Part shown: positions 24,471 through 33,055 of the stretch, in pieces
Numbering within the stretch: the first letter of the stretch is position 1
Layout: each line of letters opens with the position of its first letter
Translations under genes and position numbers: made by a program
Notes under the pieces: model-generated
Seen by the model: only the letters and a program-made list of their open reading frames with translations
Told to the model about the DNA's origin: nothing
Database searches by the model: none
Source of the DNA: Haloplanus litoreus
GTDB taxonomy: Archaea > Halobacteriota > Halobacteria > Halobacteriales > Haloferacaceae
Length of the DNA stretch: 64,000 bases
Assembly (NCBI RefSeq): GCF_042677945.1
Contig: NZ_JBHUDN010000006.1
Direction: 5' to 3' (one strand)

Positions 24471-25548
24471 GGAGAGCCGTCCCGGGGTAGAACCCCGCCC
24501 ACGCGAACCACATCGCTTCGACGGCCGGGTGTCGTTCGAACGGGAGGGACGCCGGTGGGTGGGTAGTTCCGTCGACGGCCACGCCGTCGGCCGTCGCCGA
24601 GACGTCGGCGCCGGCGGACGGACGATAGCCGTAGGCGGCGTCCAGGTCGGGGTCGTGTACGACCAGGATGCGGTCGTCGCCGACCGAGAGGGTAACGAGG
24701 CCGCGCCGTCGCAGGCGGGCGTGCGTGACCGCCGCGGCGCCGCGGTCCGTTCGGACCCCGACGACCACCGCCTTCGCCCCGAGACGGTCGTCGGTCGCGA
24801 GCGGCGAGTACATCGTGGAATCGCGGGCGTAGTACCCTCGCTTCGGTCCGTAGGAGCCGTAGGGATCGACGCCGTAGTTCCGGACGTATCCGGTGTCCTC
24901 CGATAGCACCCGGGTGCCGGGGTGGCGGCCGCGCCACCGTTCCCAAGTCGTCCAGACGAGACCGAACTCGCGGAGCGACTGCCCAGCCAGCGGCCCGGAG
25001 ATGGCCGTCGCGAGCATCTGTGGCCACCGGCTGTCGGTCGCCCGGTCGTACATGAGGAGGTTGCTGTTGACTAGGTCACCCGAGACGCCGAAGGAGGTGT
25101 CGCCACGCTCAAAGCCCATCGCCGTCCCGGTGAGCGGACAGTAGGTGACGCTCACGGGGACGCGGTCCAGCCGGTCGTTGACGATTTCGTGGTGAACGAG
25201 GAGCTTTCGTGGGTAGGCCGTCGCCGCCCCGCCGCGGAGGACGCCGAAGACGATGTCCTCGTCCCGCAGCGACGCCGCGGACGCGTCGACGAACTGCGGG
25301 TCGTCGACGGCGGGAATGCCGTCTTTGGGAACGCCGCCGGAGACGACGTTCTCGCGGAGTCGCCGCCGGTCGTAAGCGAGATAGGGGGACCGATCTGCCG
25401 TGGGCGGACCGCGGCGCGGCGGCGGGGCGGTGTCGGTCCTCGCCGACGATCCCTCGGAGGTAGCGGATCCACCGAGACAGCCGGCGAGAGGCGTCGCAGC
25501 ACCGAGGGCGAGCGTCGCTACCTCCCGTCGTGTGTATCGGTACTGCAT
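24463..25548 (-). CDS. DUF3179 Tat lipoprotein
   Basis: 361 residues. RREVATLALGAATPLAGCLG is a Tat signal with lipobox Cys. The DUF3179 body follows: YLAYDRRRLRENVVSGGVPKDGIPAVDDPQFVDA, TYPR-like AYPRKLLVHHEIVNDRL, VSVTYCPLTGTAMGFERG with its conserved CPLT, LLMYDRATDSRWPQM, and VLSEDTGYVRNYGVDPYGSYG. DUF3179 proteins are widespread exported proteins without known activity. ATG 25548 gives the signal; upstream sequence is not signal-like. Confidence 0.9.
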   Translation of the reverse strand: MQYRYTRREVATLALGAATPLAGCLGGSATSEGSSARTDTAPPPRRGPPTADRSPYLAYDRRRLRENVVSGGVPKDGIPAVDDPQFVDASAASLRDEDIVFGVLRGGAATAYPRKLLVHHEIVNDRLDRVPVSVTYCPLTGTAMGFERGDTSFGVSGDLVNSNLLMYDRATDSRWPQMLATAISGPLAGQSLREFGLVWTTWERWRGRHPGTRVLSEDTGYVRNYGVDPYGSYGPKRGYYARDSTMYSPLATDDRLGAKAVVVGVRTDRGAAAVTHARLRRRGLVTLSVGDDRILVVHDPDLDAAYGYRPSAGADVSATADGVAVDGTTHPPASLPFERHPAVEAMWFAWAGFYPGTALHA

Positions 25549-25614
25549 ACCACCGACCTGGTGTTCCCGAGCAAAAAGCGTACCACGGCGGTGCGCGGCG
25601 GGCACACGGGGGCG

Positions 25615-26223
25615 TCACGTCTCGCGGAGGGCGTCCGCCAGGTCGTCGGCTGCGAGACGAATGGTGTACCCCGCGACGGCCAGGGCCGCCTCCCAGTCCT
25701 CGGCCGACGCCCGGGCGTCGAGTGTGGCCAGACCGTCGTCGAGACAGTCGGCCGTCTCGGCGCGGAGTTCCCGAAACAGGCGTTCGGCGTCGGCGTCGCG
25801 ACCGTCGAAGAAGTCGATCAGCCGACCGTGGGTCCGGAGGCTGACGAGCGTCCGCCCGACCATCCCACCGGCGACGCGGTGGATGGGGTCCTCGCGGCCG
25901 CGAAGGTAGGCGTGCATCGGTCCCGATCCGGTGGGTCGGTGGTCGTCGGGGGCGTCCATCACCGCCCGAACCCGGTGGAAGTGGTCGTCCTCCTGTGCCG
26001 CGACGGCGGCGAAGGCGTCTCGGAGGGCGTCGTCGGCCGTGGTGTCGGCCCACTCGCGAAACGTCTCGCGGGCGGCGTACTCGCTGTCGGCGGCGGCGCA
26101 CAACAGGGCGGACGGGCGGGGATCACCGCCGGAGAGTGCGACGAGCAAGTCCCGAGAGCCGAGACGGGCGAGGGCAACGGCGTAGTCGGTTTCGAGGGAG
26201 GTCCGGAGGTCGGCGGCGTCCAT
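25615..26223 (-). CDS. helical ferritin-like or rubrerythrin-like protein
   Basis: 202 residues, almost all alpha helical. Helices carry E/D and H residues in a spacing (SEYAARETFREW, QEDDHFHRVRAVMD) that recalls ferritin-like carboxylate-bridged di-iron sites, though a full ExxH pair set is not clear. ATG 26223 is chosen. It is 10 bp before the ferredoxin's stop on the same strand (26235), so these two may be co-transcribed. Function unknown. Confidence 0.65.
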   Translation of the reverse strand: MDAADLRTSLETDYAVALARLGSRDLLVALSGGDPRPSALLCAAADSEYAARETFREWADTTADDALRDAFAAVAAQEDDHFHRVRAVMDAPDDHRPTGSGPMHAYLRGREDPIHRVAGGMVGRTLVSLRTHGRLIDFFDGRDADAERLFRELRAETADCLDDGLATLDARASAEDWEAALAVAGYTIRLAADDLADALRET

Positions 26224-26234
26224 GGACCTCGCAG

Positions 26235-26555
26235 TCAATCGTCGGCGGCGGCCGCGTCGGTGGCCGCCACTTCGATGCTCGGCGGATACTTCCCACGGTC
26301 GAGAACCAGGTCACTCTGTGGGCGTGCCATGCAGGTCAGCGCGTAGGATTCCGCCTCCTCCTCGGTCAGGGCGCGGGCCGCCGGCTGGGTCACCTCTCCC
26401 TCGACGATTTTCGCGGAACAGGCCAGACACATCCCGACCCGGCAGGAGTACTCCTGGGCGATGCCGGCGTCGAGACACGCCTGCAGGATGGTTCGCTTGT
26501 CGGACACCTGAATCGTCTCGCCGGTGCCGACGAACTCGACGGTGTACTCGGTCAT
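26235..26555 (-). CDS. 2Fe-2S ferredoxin
   Basis: 106 residues, plant-type ferredoxin electron carrier. The cluster Cys are in CRVGMCLACSAKIVEG (three) and LTCMARP (fourth), the C-x4-C-x2-C-xn-C pattern. VEFVGTGETIQVSDKRTILQACLDAG is the first half of the beta grasp. It is shorter than the haloarchaeal main ferredoxin and lacks its acidic insertion, suggesting a separate redox partner. Confidence 0.93.
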   Translation of the reverse strand: MTEYTVEFVGTGETIQVSDKRTILQACLDAGIAQEYSCRVGMCLACSAKIVEGEVTQPAARALTEEEAESYALTCMARPQSDLVLDRGKYPPSIEVAATDAAAADD

Positions 26556-26702
26556 GCGCCGACCTACGCGTGACCCCGGCAAAACTCTTTATTCCCGTCC
26601 GGGAGCCCCACACGGCGAGACGGGGAGAGCCACATGGCCGACGTTACGATGACCAGTTCGTCCGTGTGTGACACTCACACGCCACTGAACCGACGTGTCC
26701 GA

Positions 26703-26760
26703 CCTGCGTCTGACACAAGATATATATCATTTCGGGCCCCGCTTCGTAACGAGACGCAGG
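26703..26760 (+). promoter_or_regulatory. 9-bp inverted repeat around a TATA box
   Basis: CCTGCGTCT (26703-26711) and AGACGCAGG (26752-26760) are perfectly complementary and flank the TATA-like gatatatatc (26720-26728). The right arm also pairs in the first hairpin of the candidate RNA that follows, so it may be an operator, an alternative stem, or both. Confidence 0.4.
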
Positions 26761-26940
26761 AGTTCGGGGGCAGTTGGTAGGGGTACTCACGGCCCCCGGA
26801 TGCCTGCGAGTGGTCTTTTATCGACTCCACGTCGCCAGTCGCCGGGCCGCCGAAACGCGGTGATTGGGAAGGCGAAACCGAGACTGGCGACGCGTCTCGG
26901 CGGTGACGACGGATCGCAGAAGGAACTCGGCGGTCGTATA
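26745..26940 (+). ncRNA. candidate structured non-coding RNA
   Basis: The 459-bp gap between the ferredoxin and lysW genes has no coding frame with haloarchaeal composition but has a strong TATA box about 27 bp before 26745-26750. Hairpin 1 uses GCAGG/CCTGC (26756-26760, 26803-26807) and GGGGGC/GCCCCC (26766-26771, 26792-26797). Hairpin 2 has an 11-bp stem, CGTCGCCAGTC/GACTGGCGACG (26830-26840, 26882-26892), enclosing CGGTGAT...GCGAAACCG, which could form a kink-turn (GA pairs). Two hairpins with a kink-turn resemble H/ACA guide RNAs, but no ACA box was found. Ends are estimates. Confidence 0.4.
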
Positions 26941-27014
26941 CTACCGGCCGTCGGTCGACAGGGAGCCGCCACCCCAGGGTAGCGACTCCCTCGAACCAAG
27001 AACAGCCGACAGTA

Positions 27015-27179
27015 TTACTCGCCCCAGTCCTCTTCGAGTTCCGGGGCGGCGTCCAGTTCGACGGGGTCGAGACCGACGACTTCGAGTTCCGCACCACAGG
27101 TCCCACAGTCGACGATTTCTCCCACTTCCAGATCCTCGTGCAGGGTCACCTCGGCCCCGCATTCGACGCACTCGGGCAT
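27015..27179 (-). CDS. lysW: amino-group carrier protein LysW/ArgW
   Basis: 54 residues. Carrier of the lysine or arginine/ornithine pathway; the C-terminal Glu receives the amino-adipate or glutamate substrate. Zinc-ribbon MPECVECGAEV ... DCGTCGAELEVV and the characteristic C-terminal EDWGE are all present. ATG 27179 starts at MPEC. Neighbouring lysX/argX biosynthesis genes are absent here. Confidence 0.93.
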   Translation of the reverse strand: MPECVECGAEVTLHEDLEVGEIVDCGTCGAELEVVGLDPVELDAAPELEEDWGE

Positions 27180-27253
27180 AGTTCGTCCGGGCGTTCGTGG
27201 TGGGGGGACTTGAAGCATGCCTTTCGAAGCCGGCGTACGGCCCGCCAGCCCGA

Positions 27254-27541
27254 TCAGTCCTCGCCGGCGAGGGGTTCGCCCTGGCGGTCGATTCGGGTCG
27301 CCGGCAGGCCCGCACGGTCGGCGTGTTCGCGGACCGCGTCCTCGCTCTCGGCTTGGTAGTGACAGAAGGTGCCGGTCACCTCGCCGTCGTCGTTCGTCAG
27401 CACCTCGGAGTCGACCCAGCGGATGTCGACACCTTCGGATCGGAGGGCTTCGAGCGCCTCGCCGGACTTCTCGGCGGCTCCGTGGAGGTCCTCACGGCTG
27501 ATCGGGTCGTCCAGTTCGCGGAGGATCAGGTAGTCCTTCAT
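27254..27541 (-). CDS. DUF4242 protein
   Basis: 95 residues: MKDYLILRELDDPISREDLHGAAEKSGEALEALRSEGVDIRWVDSEVLTNDDGEVTGTFCHYQAESEDAVREHADRAGLPATRI. Ferredoxin-like alpha/beta pattern of the SCO4226/DUF4242 family; one bacterial member binds nickel. Function here unknown. Confidence 0.85.
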   Translation of the reverse strand: MKDYLILRELDDPISREDLHGAAEKSGEALEALRSEGVDIRWVDSEVLTNDDGEVTGTFCHYQAESEDAVREHADRAGLPATRIDRQGEPLAGED

Positions 27542-27602
27542 GTACGATGGAGACTGTTCGGGTCGACAATAAAGCTACTCCCGGAATCGCCTGCCCGCAC
27601 AC

Positions 27603-27806
27603 TCACAGGCGCGCGTAGCGGGTCAGTCCCCACGCCGCCACGGTGACGCCGACGACGAAGGCCCCGAGCGTCGCGAGCAACGCCCGGGGCGCCAGCGTGG
27701 GGCCGCCGAGGAAGGGACCACGAACGACGAGATAGCCGGCACCGAGCGTCACGGCCAGACCCACGCCGCCGACGGCACCGGCCACGGCTTTGACGACGCC
27801 GGTCAC
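27603..27806 (-). CDS. small two-span membrane protein
   Basis: 67 residues from a GTG start. Two hydrophobic segments (VVKAVAGAVGGVGLAVTLGAGYLVV and ALLATLGAFVVGVTVAAWGLTRYA) separated by a short loop. No family recognised. It lies 40 bp after the acylphosphatase start region on the same strand and may share its transcript. Confidence 0.55.
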   Translation of the reverse strand: MTGVVKAVAGAVGGVGLAVTLGAGYLVVRGPFLGGPTLAPRALLATLGAFVVGVTVAAWGLTRYARL

Positions 27807-27846
27807 CGGGACCGCTCCACGACCGTCCCACAGGGCGGTTGGACAC

Positions 27847-28125
27847 TCATCGACGGATGGCGAACCCCGTCTCGTCCTCCGGGTCCTCGTACGTGACGTC
27901 GACGTCGCGGACGGTGGCTGCGGGACTCCCGGTGTGACACCACTCGATCATCGACTCGACGGCGTCCTCGGTGCCCTCGAAGACGGCCTCGACCCGGCCG
28001 TCCCGACGATTGCGGACCCAGCCGTCGACGTTCCTGGCCCGCGCGGCGTCGCGGGTGTTCGCCCGGTAGTAGACGCCCTGGACCCGGCCGGAGACGTAGA
28101 CACGGGCCCGAACTCGCTCGCTCAT
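27847..28125 (-). CDS. acyP: acylphosphatase
   Basis: 92 residues. Hydrolyses the acyl phosphate bond. The signature GRVQGVYYRANTRDAARARNVDGWVRNRRDGRVEAVFEG includes catalytic Arg (YYRAN) and Asn (VRNRRDG). ATG 28125 is chosen; it starts just before the first strand. Family length is normal. Confidence 0.94.
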   Translation of the reverse strand: MSERVRARVYVSGRVQGVYYRANTRDAARARNVDGWVRNRRDGRVEAVFEGTEDAVESMIEWCHTGSPAATVRDVDVTYEDPEDETGFAIRR

Positions 28126-28257
28126 GAACACCCGTTCGGGACCCACCGGTAAAAATCCGAAGCGTCGGCGAGTCGGACCGCCCGAGCGTGAATCCCGCCC
28201 AAAAAATGTCGGGATGTTGCAACAATTCTATACCTCCCGGCCGTCGTAGGTTCGTGT

Positions 28258-28698
28258 ATGTACCACGACATACTGGTGCCGACGGACGGGAGCAACGCCT
28301 CGGCGGCGGCAGTCGACCACGCGGTCAGTTTGGCCTCGCAGTACGACGCCCGGGTTCACGCGCTCTACGTCGTCGACACCGGCTCCTACGGACTCTTGGA
28401 GGAGAGGGCGTCGGTGGTCGTCGACGCGCTCCGCGAGGAGGGGAAGAAGGCGGTAGGGACCGTCGAGACGGCCGCCGAGACGGCCGATCTCGGCGTCGAG
28501 ACGGCCGTCGTCGAGGGGACGGTCCACCGCTCGATCCTCGACTACGCGGAAGAGAACGGCGTGGACCTGATCGTGATGGGTACACACGGCCGACGCGGCA
28601 TCGACCGCTACCTGCTGGGAAGCGTTACCGAACGGATCGTTCGGTCCGCACCGATACCCGTCCTCACGGTTCGAGGCGAGTCAGCCGAGGACTCATAG
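28258..28698 (+). CDS. universal stress protein (UspA family)
   Basis: 146 residues: MYHDILVPTDGSNASAAAVDHAVSLA and LIVMGTHGRRGIDRYLLGSVTERIVRSAPIPVLTVRG, with the intact GxxG-x9-GS motif. The nearest paralogue is at 16218-16652. Its last codons overlap the 3' end of the convergent DUF5794 gene by 6 bp. Confidence 0.93.
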   Translation: MYHDILVPTDGSNASAAAVDHAVSLASQYDARVHALYVVDTGSYGLLEERASVVVDALREEGKKAVGTVETAAETADLGVETAVVEGTVHRSILDYAEENGVDLIVMGTHGRRGIDRYLLGSVTERIVRSAPIPVLTVRGESAEDS

Positions 28699-29591
28699 CC
28701 AGGGCGCGCGGGATTCCTCCTCGACCGGGAACGGGGAGGACCGGCCCTCGTCGTCCGCCGCGTCGGCGGCGTCGNNNNNGCGGCCTCGGGGGTCGGGCCG
28801 GCGTCCGCGTCGTCCTCGGTGTCGCTCTCCGCGTCGGCGGACTCGTCGTCCCCGAGGATCGACCCGTCGGGGTCGAAGGAGAACACGGCGGTCACACAGA
28901 GGACGCCGAGCGCGACGGGGGCCTCGGTGGGCATCAGGCCCAGGACCGAGAGGGCGAGCATCCCGAGGGCGACGGCGCTCCCGAACCGGAACAGGTCGAG
29001 GTCGACCGACTCCTGCAGGACCGGCCCGAGGGCCGCGACCAGCATGGCGAACCCGACGCCGACGCCCGCCGCGGCGACGCCCCGGGCGACGAGCCCCGGA
29101 TCGGTGACGAAGGTCACCGACGCGCCGGTGGGCTGGAGGCTGGCGATCAGCCCCAGACCGATGATGACCGCGGGCCGGGGGAGATACTCGCCGACCCGGG
29201 CACTCGCCGTCTTGGCGGCGACGGTCAGGATGACCAGCCCGGCGAAGCGCTGGAAGACGGCCATGTCGACCAGGCTCTGGACGGTGGGGGCCAGGGCCGC
29301 CTCGACGGCCGCCGCCGGGAGCAAGACCAGGCCGAGTAGCGCGATGGTCCGCATCCGCTCACGGGGCGAGCCGTCCATCTCGGCGAGGACGACGGCCACG
29401 GTGGCCGAGCCGCCGAAGATGAGCAGACCGGTTTCGAGAATGCCGAACGGGTAGGTGAGCGCGCCCGCCAGGATCAGCGCCGGGAAAATCCCGTCGATCA
29501 GCGGGAGCATCATCACCGTGGCGAGGAGCTTGGTCGCACCGCCGACCTGTCGCTCGAGGCGGAGCGCGACCGGATGCTGAGAGACGCTCAT
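28693..29591 (-). CDS. DUF5794 integral membrane protein, interrupted by an assembly gap
   Basis: Starts MSVSQHPVALRLERQVGGATKLLATVMMLPLIDGIFPALILAGAL and has about seven spans, a haloarchaeal family of unknown function. The coding region reaches a run of acidic residues (DDESADAESDTEDDADAGPTPEA) and then five N at 28775-28779. Beyond the gap the frame giving DAADAADDEGRSSPFPVEEE and ending APWL then TGA at 28695-28693 looks genuine, so the true missing length must be divisible by three, unlike the five N shown. The frameshifted longer version is an artefact. Confidence 0.85.
28775..28779. other. assembly gap (5 N) in the DUF5794 gene
   Basis: Five N within a GC-rich acidic low-complexity region. 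To keep the gene in frame, the real length must be 0 modulo 3, so the gap size is a placeholder. Confidence 0.95.
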
Positions 29592-29885
29592 GCCACGCTA
29601 GCGGCCGTAACCATCGGCCGACCGGTGGTGTAACGTCCTCGACCTATCGCCGCGGTCGGTGACGTTTCCGTCGGTTCCGAAGCGTTTGAAGTTCGCCCGC
29701 GCTGTAAAGGAGATGCCGGAGTCCTGGATGGAACTCGTCCGAGCGGCAGTGCGCGTGGCGATGGAACGCTTCGAAGCCATGTTCGAAAAGTGGGCCACGG
29801 CAGTATTAAACGTTGCGTGGGATGGGACCACACGACCGCAAACTGCCGTCACACGGCCCGCGCGACCGCTCGCACCGGGGGGTTC
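29592..29885. other. intergenic region without a confident gene
   Basis: About 294 bp between two minus-strand genes. One minus-strand frame begins at an ATG (29780) sited 27 bp after a TATA-like tttaata (29804-29810), but its 60-residue product is basic and does not look haloarchaeal. A plus-strand frame (29713-29889) is weakly helical. Both are unconvincing. A short palindromic patch (ttcgaa...ttcgaa, 29770-29787) is present. Confidence 0.35.
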
Positions 29886-30920
29886 CTAGTGGTCGAGGCG
29901 TCGGGCTAAGTCGATAGCGCGGTCCTCGCTCCCCTCGACGACGACGGCCGTCGTCACGCCGTCGGCCTCCCAGTAGACGACGGCCACGCCGTCGACGGTC
30001 GTCGCGTTCGCGTCGTGACCGTTCACCGTCACGTTCGTGACGTTCGCCGAACCCCGGTCGAATTCGCGGTCGGTCGTCGTCGAGACGACGGTCACGTCGT
30101 CGCCGTCGTCGCGGTACCGCTGGGCGACGTGAGTCCCGTCGGCCCGCGTGAGGGCGGTGGCGTTGCCGAACTCGGCGTCGAGTCGGGGGAGGTCGAAGCT
30201 CGTGTTCGTCTGGACCGCGTCGAAGGTGTCGTAGCGGTCGACCGACGTGATGGAGAGTCGGTCACCCGGCGGGTCGAAGGTGCTCCCGTGGACGCTCACG
30301 TTGACCTGCGACTCACGGTAGTCGACGACGGTCGAGTTCTCGCCGTCGGTCACCTCGGCTCGGAGCAGTCGAGCGTCCGATGTGGCGACCCAGAGCGTCG
30401 CGTCCGCGTCCCCGTCCTCGGGCACCACCCGGACGACGTGGGCGTCGGTCCCGTCGTCGCTGCCGCGACGCAGGTACTCGACGCTGGCGTTCGCGTCGGC
30501 GGCCGACCAGTTGGCGAAGTCGTTCGGTGTGGAGGCGTTCCCGGCGTACTCCACGCCGGTCGTGTGGCCGACTGCGTCACGCTCCCAAGCGGCGGTCCGG
30601 TTCGGACCCACGTACCAGGCGACCGTCTCGTTGACGCCGGTCCGGTACGTCGCGTTGTCCGCCGCGACGACGGTCCGGGACTCGTTGCCCGCCGCGGCGA
30701 ACTCGACGGTTGCGGTTCGGTTCGCGCTCTCGTTGCTGACGGTCACGTTCGCCGTCACGACCACGCTCTCGGCGTTCGCGTAGTGGTCGCGCGTGTCGTT
30801 GAGGACCGCCTGCCCGGAGGGCTGACCGTTCGTGGTCGCGGCGCCGGCGACGGCCGCGAGCGCGGTCAGCACGACGAGGAGGAGGGCCAGTCGCCGCCAC
30901 CCGCCGAATGTCGGTCGCAT
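29886..30920 (-). CDS. exported LolA-like protein
   Basis: 344 residues. MRPTFGGWRRLALLLVVLTALAAVAGAATT is a Sec signal. The rest is acidic with many N-glycosylation sequons (NVTVSNESANRTATVEF, NASTPNDF), matching surface exposure. Strand patterns such as VVVTANVTV, LRAEVTDGENSTVVDYRESQVNVSVHGSTFDPP resemble the LolA/outer-membrane-lipoprotein-carrier-like domain of DUF4367 proteins. It is divergent from the MacB-type ABC genes, which suggests a shared role in handling lipid-linked or hydrophobic compounds. Confidence 0.75.
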   Translation of the reverse strand: MRPTFGGWRRLALLLVVLTALAAVAGAATTNGQPSGQAVLNDTRDHYANAESVVVTANVTVSNESANRTATVEFAAAGNESRTVVAADNATYRTGVNETVAWYVGPNRTAAWERDAVGHTTGVEYAGNASTPNDFANWSAADANASVEYLRRGSDDGTDAHVVRVVPEDGDADATLWVATSDARLLRAEVTDGENSTVVDYRESQVNVSVHGSTFDPPGDRLSITSVDRYDTFDAVQTNTSFDLPRLDAEFGNATALTRADGTHVAQRYRDDGDDVTVVSTTTDREFDRGSANVTNVTVNGHDANATTVDGVAVVYWEADGVTTAVVVEGSEDRAIDLARRLDH

Positions 30921-31005
30921 GGGTGCTAGTACGGTCGCGTTTCAAAGAAGGTTCCCCCGCCCCCTGGGCACACGACTCATAAGCGTCCCGTCCGAAGCGA
31001 GGGCG

Positions 31006-31737
31006 ATGACCGCCGACGCGGACGTGACCGTCGGCGCCGGGGCGGGGAGCCCCGTCGTCGAGCTCTCGGGCGTCCACAAGACCTACGACGTGGGAGGGGT
31101 CGTCGAGGCGTTGGCCGGCGTCTCGCTGACGCTCCCGGAGGGATCGTACACCGCCGTGATGGGGCCGAGCGGCTCCGGGAAGTCCACGCTGTTGAACCTG
31201 ATCGGGGCGCTCGATACGCCGACCGAGGGGCGGGTGGTCGTGGCCGGTGAGGAGGTGTCGACGGCCTCCGACGGGACCCGTGCCGAACTCCGGGGGACGG
31301 ACATCGGATTCGTCTTCCAGACGTTCAACCTCCTCTCGCGGCTGACCGCCGTCGAGAACGTCGGTCTCCCGCTGGTGTTCGCCGGGGTGCCCCGAGCGGA
31401 GCGCCGGGAGCGCGCCCGCGAACTGCTCACGGACGTTGGCCTCGGGGATCGAACCGACCATCTCCCCACGGAGCTGTCGGGCGGACAACGTCAGCGCGTC
31501 GCCATCGCTCGGGCGCTGGTCGCCGATCCGGCGCTCGTCCTGGCCGACGAGCCGACGGGCAACGTCGACACCGAGACCGGTGGGCGCGTCCTCGACATCT
31601 TCGACCGACTGCACGCCGCCGGCAACACCATCCTGCTGGTGACCCACGAGCGCCACGTCGCCGAGCGAGCGGACCGGATCGTCCACGTCCGCGACGGTGA
31701 ACTGGAACGGATCGAGGATCTGGGGGACGACGCGTGA
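31006..31737 (+). CDS. ABC transporter ATP-binding protein (LolD/MacB type)
   Basis: 243 residues with Walker A (GPSGSGKSTLLNLIG), Q-loop (FVFQTFNLLSRL), signature LSGGQRQRVAIARAL and Walker B (LVLADEPTGN), as in LolD, MacB and FtsE-like subunits. The stop overlaps the GTG start of the permease gene (31734). ATG 31006 lies after the divergent promoter. It energises the permease encoded next. Confidence 0.96.
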   Translation: MTADADVTVGAGAGSPVVELSGVHKTYDVGGVVEALAGVSLTLPEGSYTAVMGPSGSGKSTLLNLIGALDTPTEGRVVVAGEEVSTASDGTRAELRGTDIGFVFQTFNLLSRLTAVENVGLPLVFAGVPRAERRERARELLTDVGLGDRTDHLPTELSGGQRQRVAIARALVADPALVLADEPTGNVDTETGGRVLDIFDRLHAAGNTILLVTHERHVAERADRIVHVRDGELERIEDLGDDA

Positions 31738-32969
31738 AGCTGACCGAGTCCGCTCGGATCGCCCTCCGGTCGATCCGGAGCCACAAGCTTCGGTCGACGC
31801 TGACGGTGGTCGGTCTCGTCATCGGTATCGCGTCGGTCATCGTCTTCGCCACGTTCGGCGCGAGCGTCGAGGCCGAAATCGTGAGCGACATCGGGGGGTC
31901 GAGCGCGAACAACGTCTACGTCTTCGCGACCCCGACCGACGACGACGGGTTCGATCAGGTGATCCAGCCGGTGTTCACGGCCCGCGACGTGCGCGAACTC
32001 GAATCGATCGAGGGGGTGCGACGGGTCATCCCACGGGGGATCGTCGAGGCGAACTCGATCACCCACGAGTCGGATACGATCGCTCGCCAACGGCTCACGG
32101 CGACCCGGCCCGAGACGTTCGACGAGGAGTCCATCGTCGCCGGTCGCGGGTTCCGGTCGGGGGCGAACGAGGTGGTCCTCAACGAGCGGGCGGCGACGGC
32201 GTTCGCGACGAACGTCTCCGTCGGCGACCGCCTCACCCTCTCCCTGGCCGGAAATAGGACGACCGAGGTGACCGTCGTCGGCATCGTCGACGGCACCGAA
32301 GGGGAGTTGCCGGTCAGCGACTTCGCGAACCGTGCGCAAGTGTACGTCCCCGTCGATCCCTTCTACCGGACGGTCGTCGAGAGTCCGAGCGTGGGCGTGC
32401 GTCAGCGGGCCTACCCGCAGGTGACCGTCGTGAGCGACCCGACGACGACGGCGGCGACGAAGGCCGCCGTGGAGACGTACCTCCGCGAGGAGTCGGACGC
32501 CCGCCGTCTGAAACCGGGGGGGACGGAGCTCGTGGCACAAACGAGCGGTGACTTCGTCGAGCGGATCGGCGCCGTGATCGACCGAATCACGCGGTTCGTG
32601 ACGGGCGTGGCCGTGATCGGGCTGGTCGTCGGGGCCATCGGTATCGCCAACATCATGCTCGTGAGCGTTACCGAACGAACCCGCGAGATCGGAGTCATGA
32701 AGGCCGTGGGCGCGCGGAACCGGGACGTGATGACGCTGTTTCTGGTCGAGGCCGGACTGCTCGGCGCCATCGGCGCGGTGCTGGCGCTCCCCCTCGGCGT
32801 CGCCGTCGGGTACGCGGCGACCCGGTACGCGGACGTGGGGTTCGCACTCGCGCCGGCGTGGACGGCCACGGCGGTTGTGGTCGGCGTCGTGGTTGGCGTC
32901 GTCGCGGGGCTCTACCCCGCCTGGCGGGCAGCGCGGGTGGACCCGATCGACGCGCTCCGATACGAGTGA
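31734..32969 (+). CDS. ABC transporter permease (MacB/FtsX type)
   Basis: 411 residues, GTG start. One N-terminal span (LRSTLTVVGLVIGIASVIVFATFG), a large extracytoplasmic MacB periplasmic-core-like domain (about 45-265) and three C-terminal spans; GIANIMLVSVTERTREIGVMKAVGARNRDVM is the FtsX signature. Mechanotransmission or lipoprotein/peptide export is expected for the family; substrate unknown. The LolA-like protein across the promoter may be a partner. Confidence 0.93.
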   Translation: MKLTESARIALRSIRSHKLRSTLTVVGLVIGIASVIVFATFGASVEAEIVSDIGGSSANNVYVFATPTDDDGFDQVIQPVFTARDVRELESIEGVRRVIPRGIVEANSITHESDTIARQRLTATRPETFDEESIVAGRGFRSGANEVVLNERAATAFATNVSVGDRLTLSLAGNRTTEVTVVGIVDGTEGELPVSDFANRAQVYVPVDPFYRTVVESPSVGVRQRAYPQVTVVSDPTTTAATKAAVETYLREESDARRLKPGGTELVAQTSGDFVERIGAVIDRITRFVTGVAVIGLVVGAIGIANIMLVSVTERTREIGVMKAVGARNRDVMTLFLVEAGLLGAIGAVLALPLGVAVGYAATRYADVGFALAPAWTATAVVVGVVVGVVAGLYPAWRAARVDPIDALRYE

Positions 32970-33055
32970 GCGACGGTGACACGCGGTCTCACGCGCCGAG
33001 GCGGCCGAAACGGGCGACTCGCAACGTTTTTCCGGGCGGCGAGACGACGGTTTAC

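Noticed and set aside
26745..26940. RNase P RNA or SRP RNA in the candidate RNA region
   Set aside because: The conserved GAGGAAAGUC-type core of RNase P and the SRP domain IV motif (GGAAGGGAGCA-like) were not found on either strand.
29598..29852. Small minus-strand gene after a TATA-like element
   Set aside because: The predicted product is basic, low in acidic residues and unlike haloarchaeal proteins, so I list the region only as intergenic.
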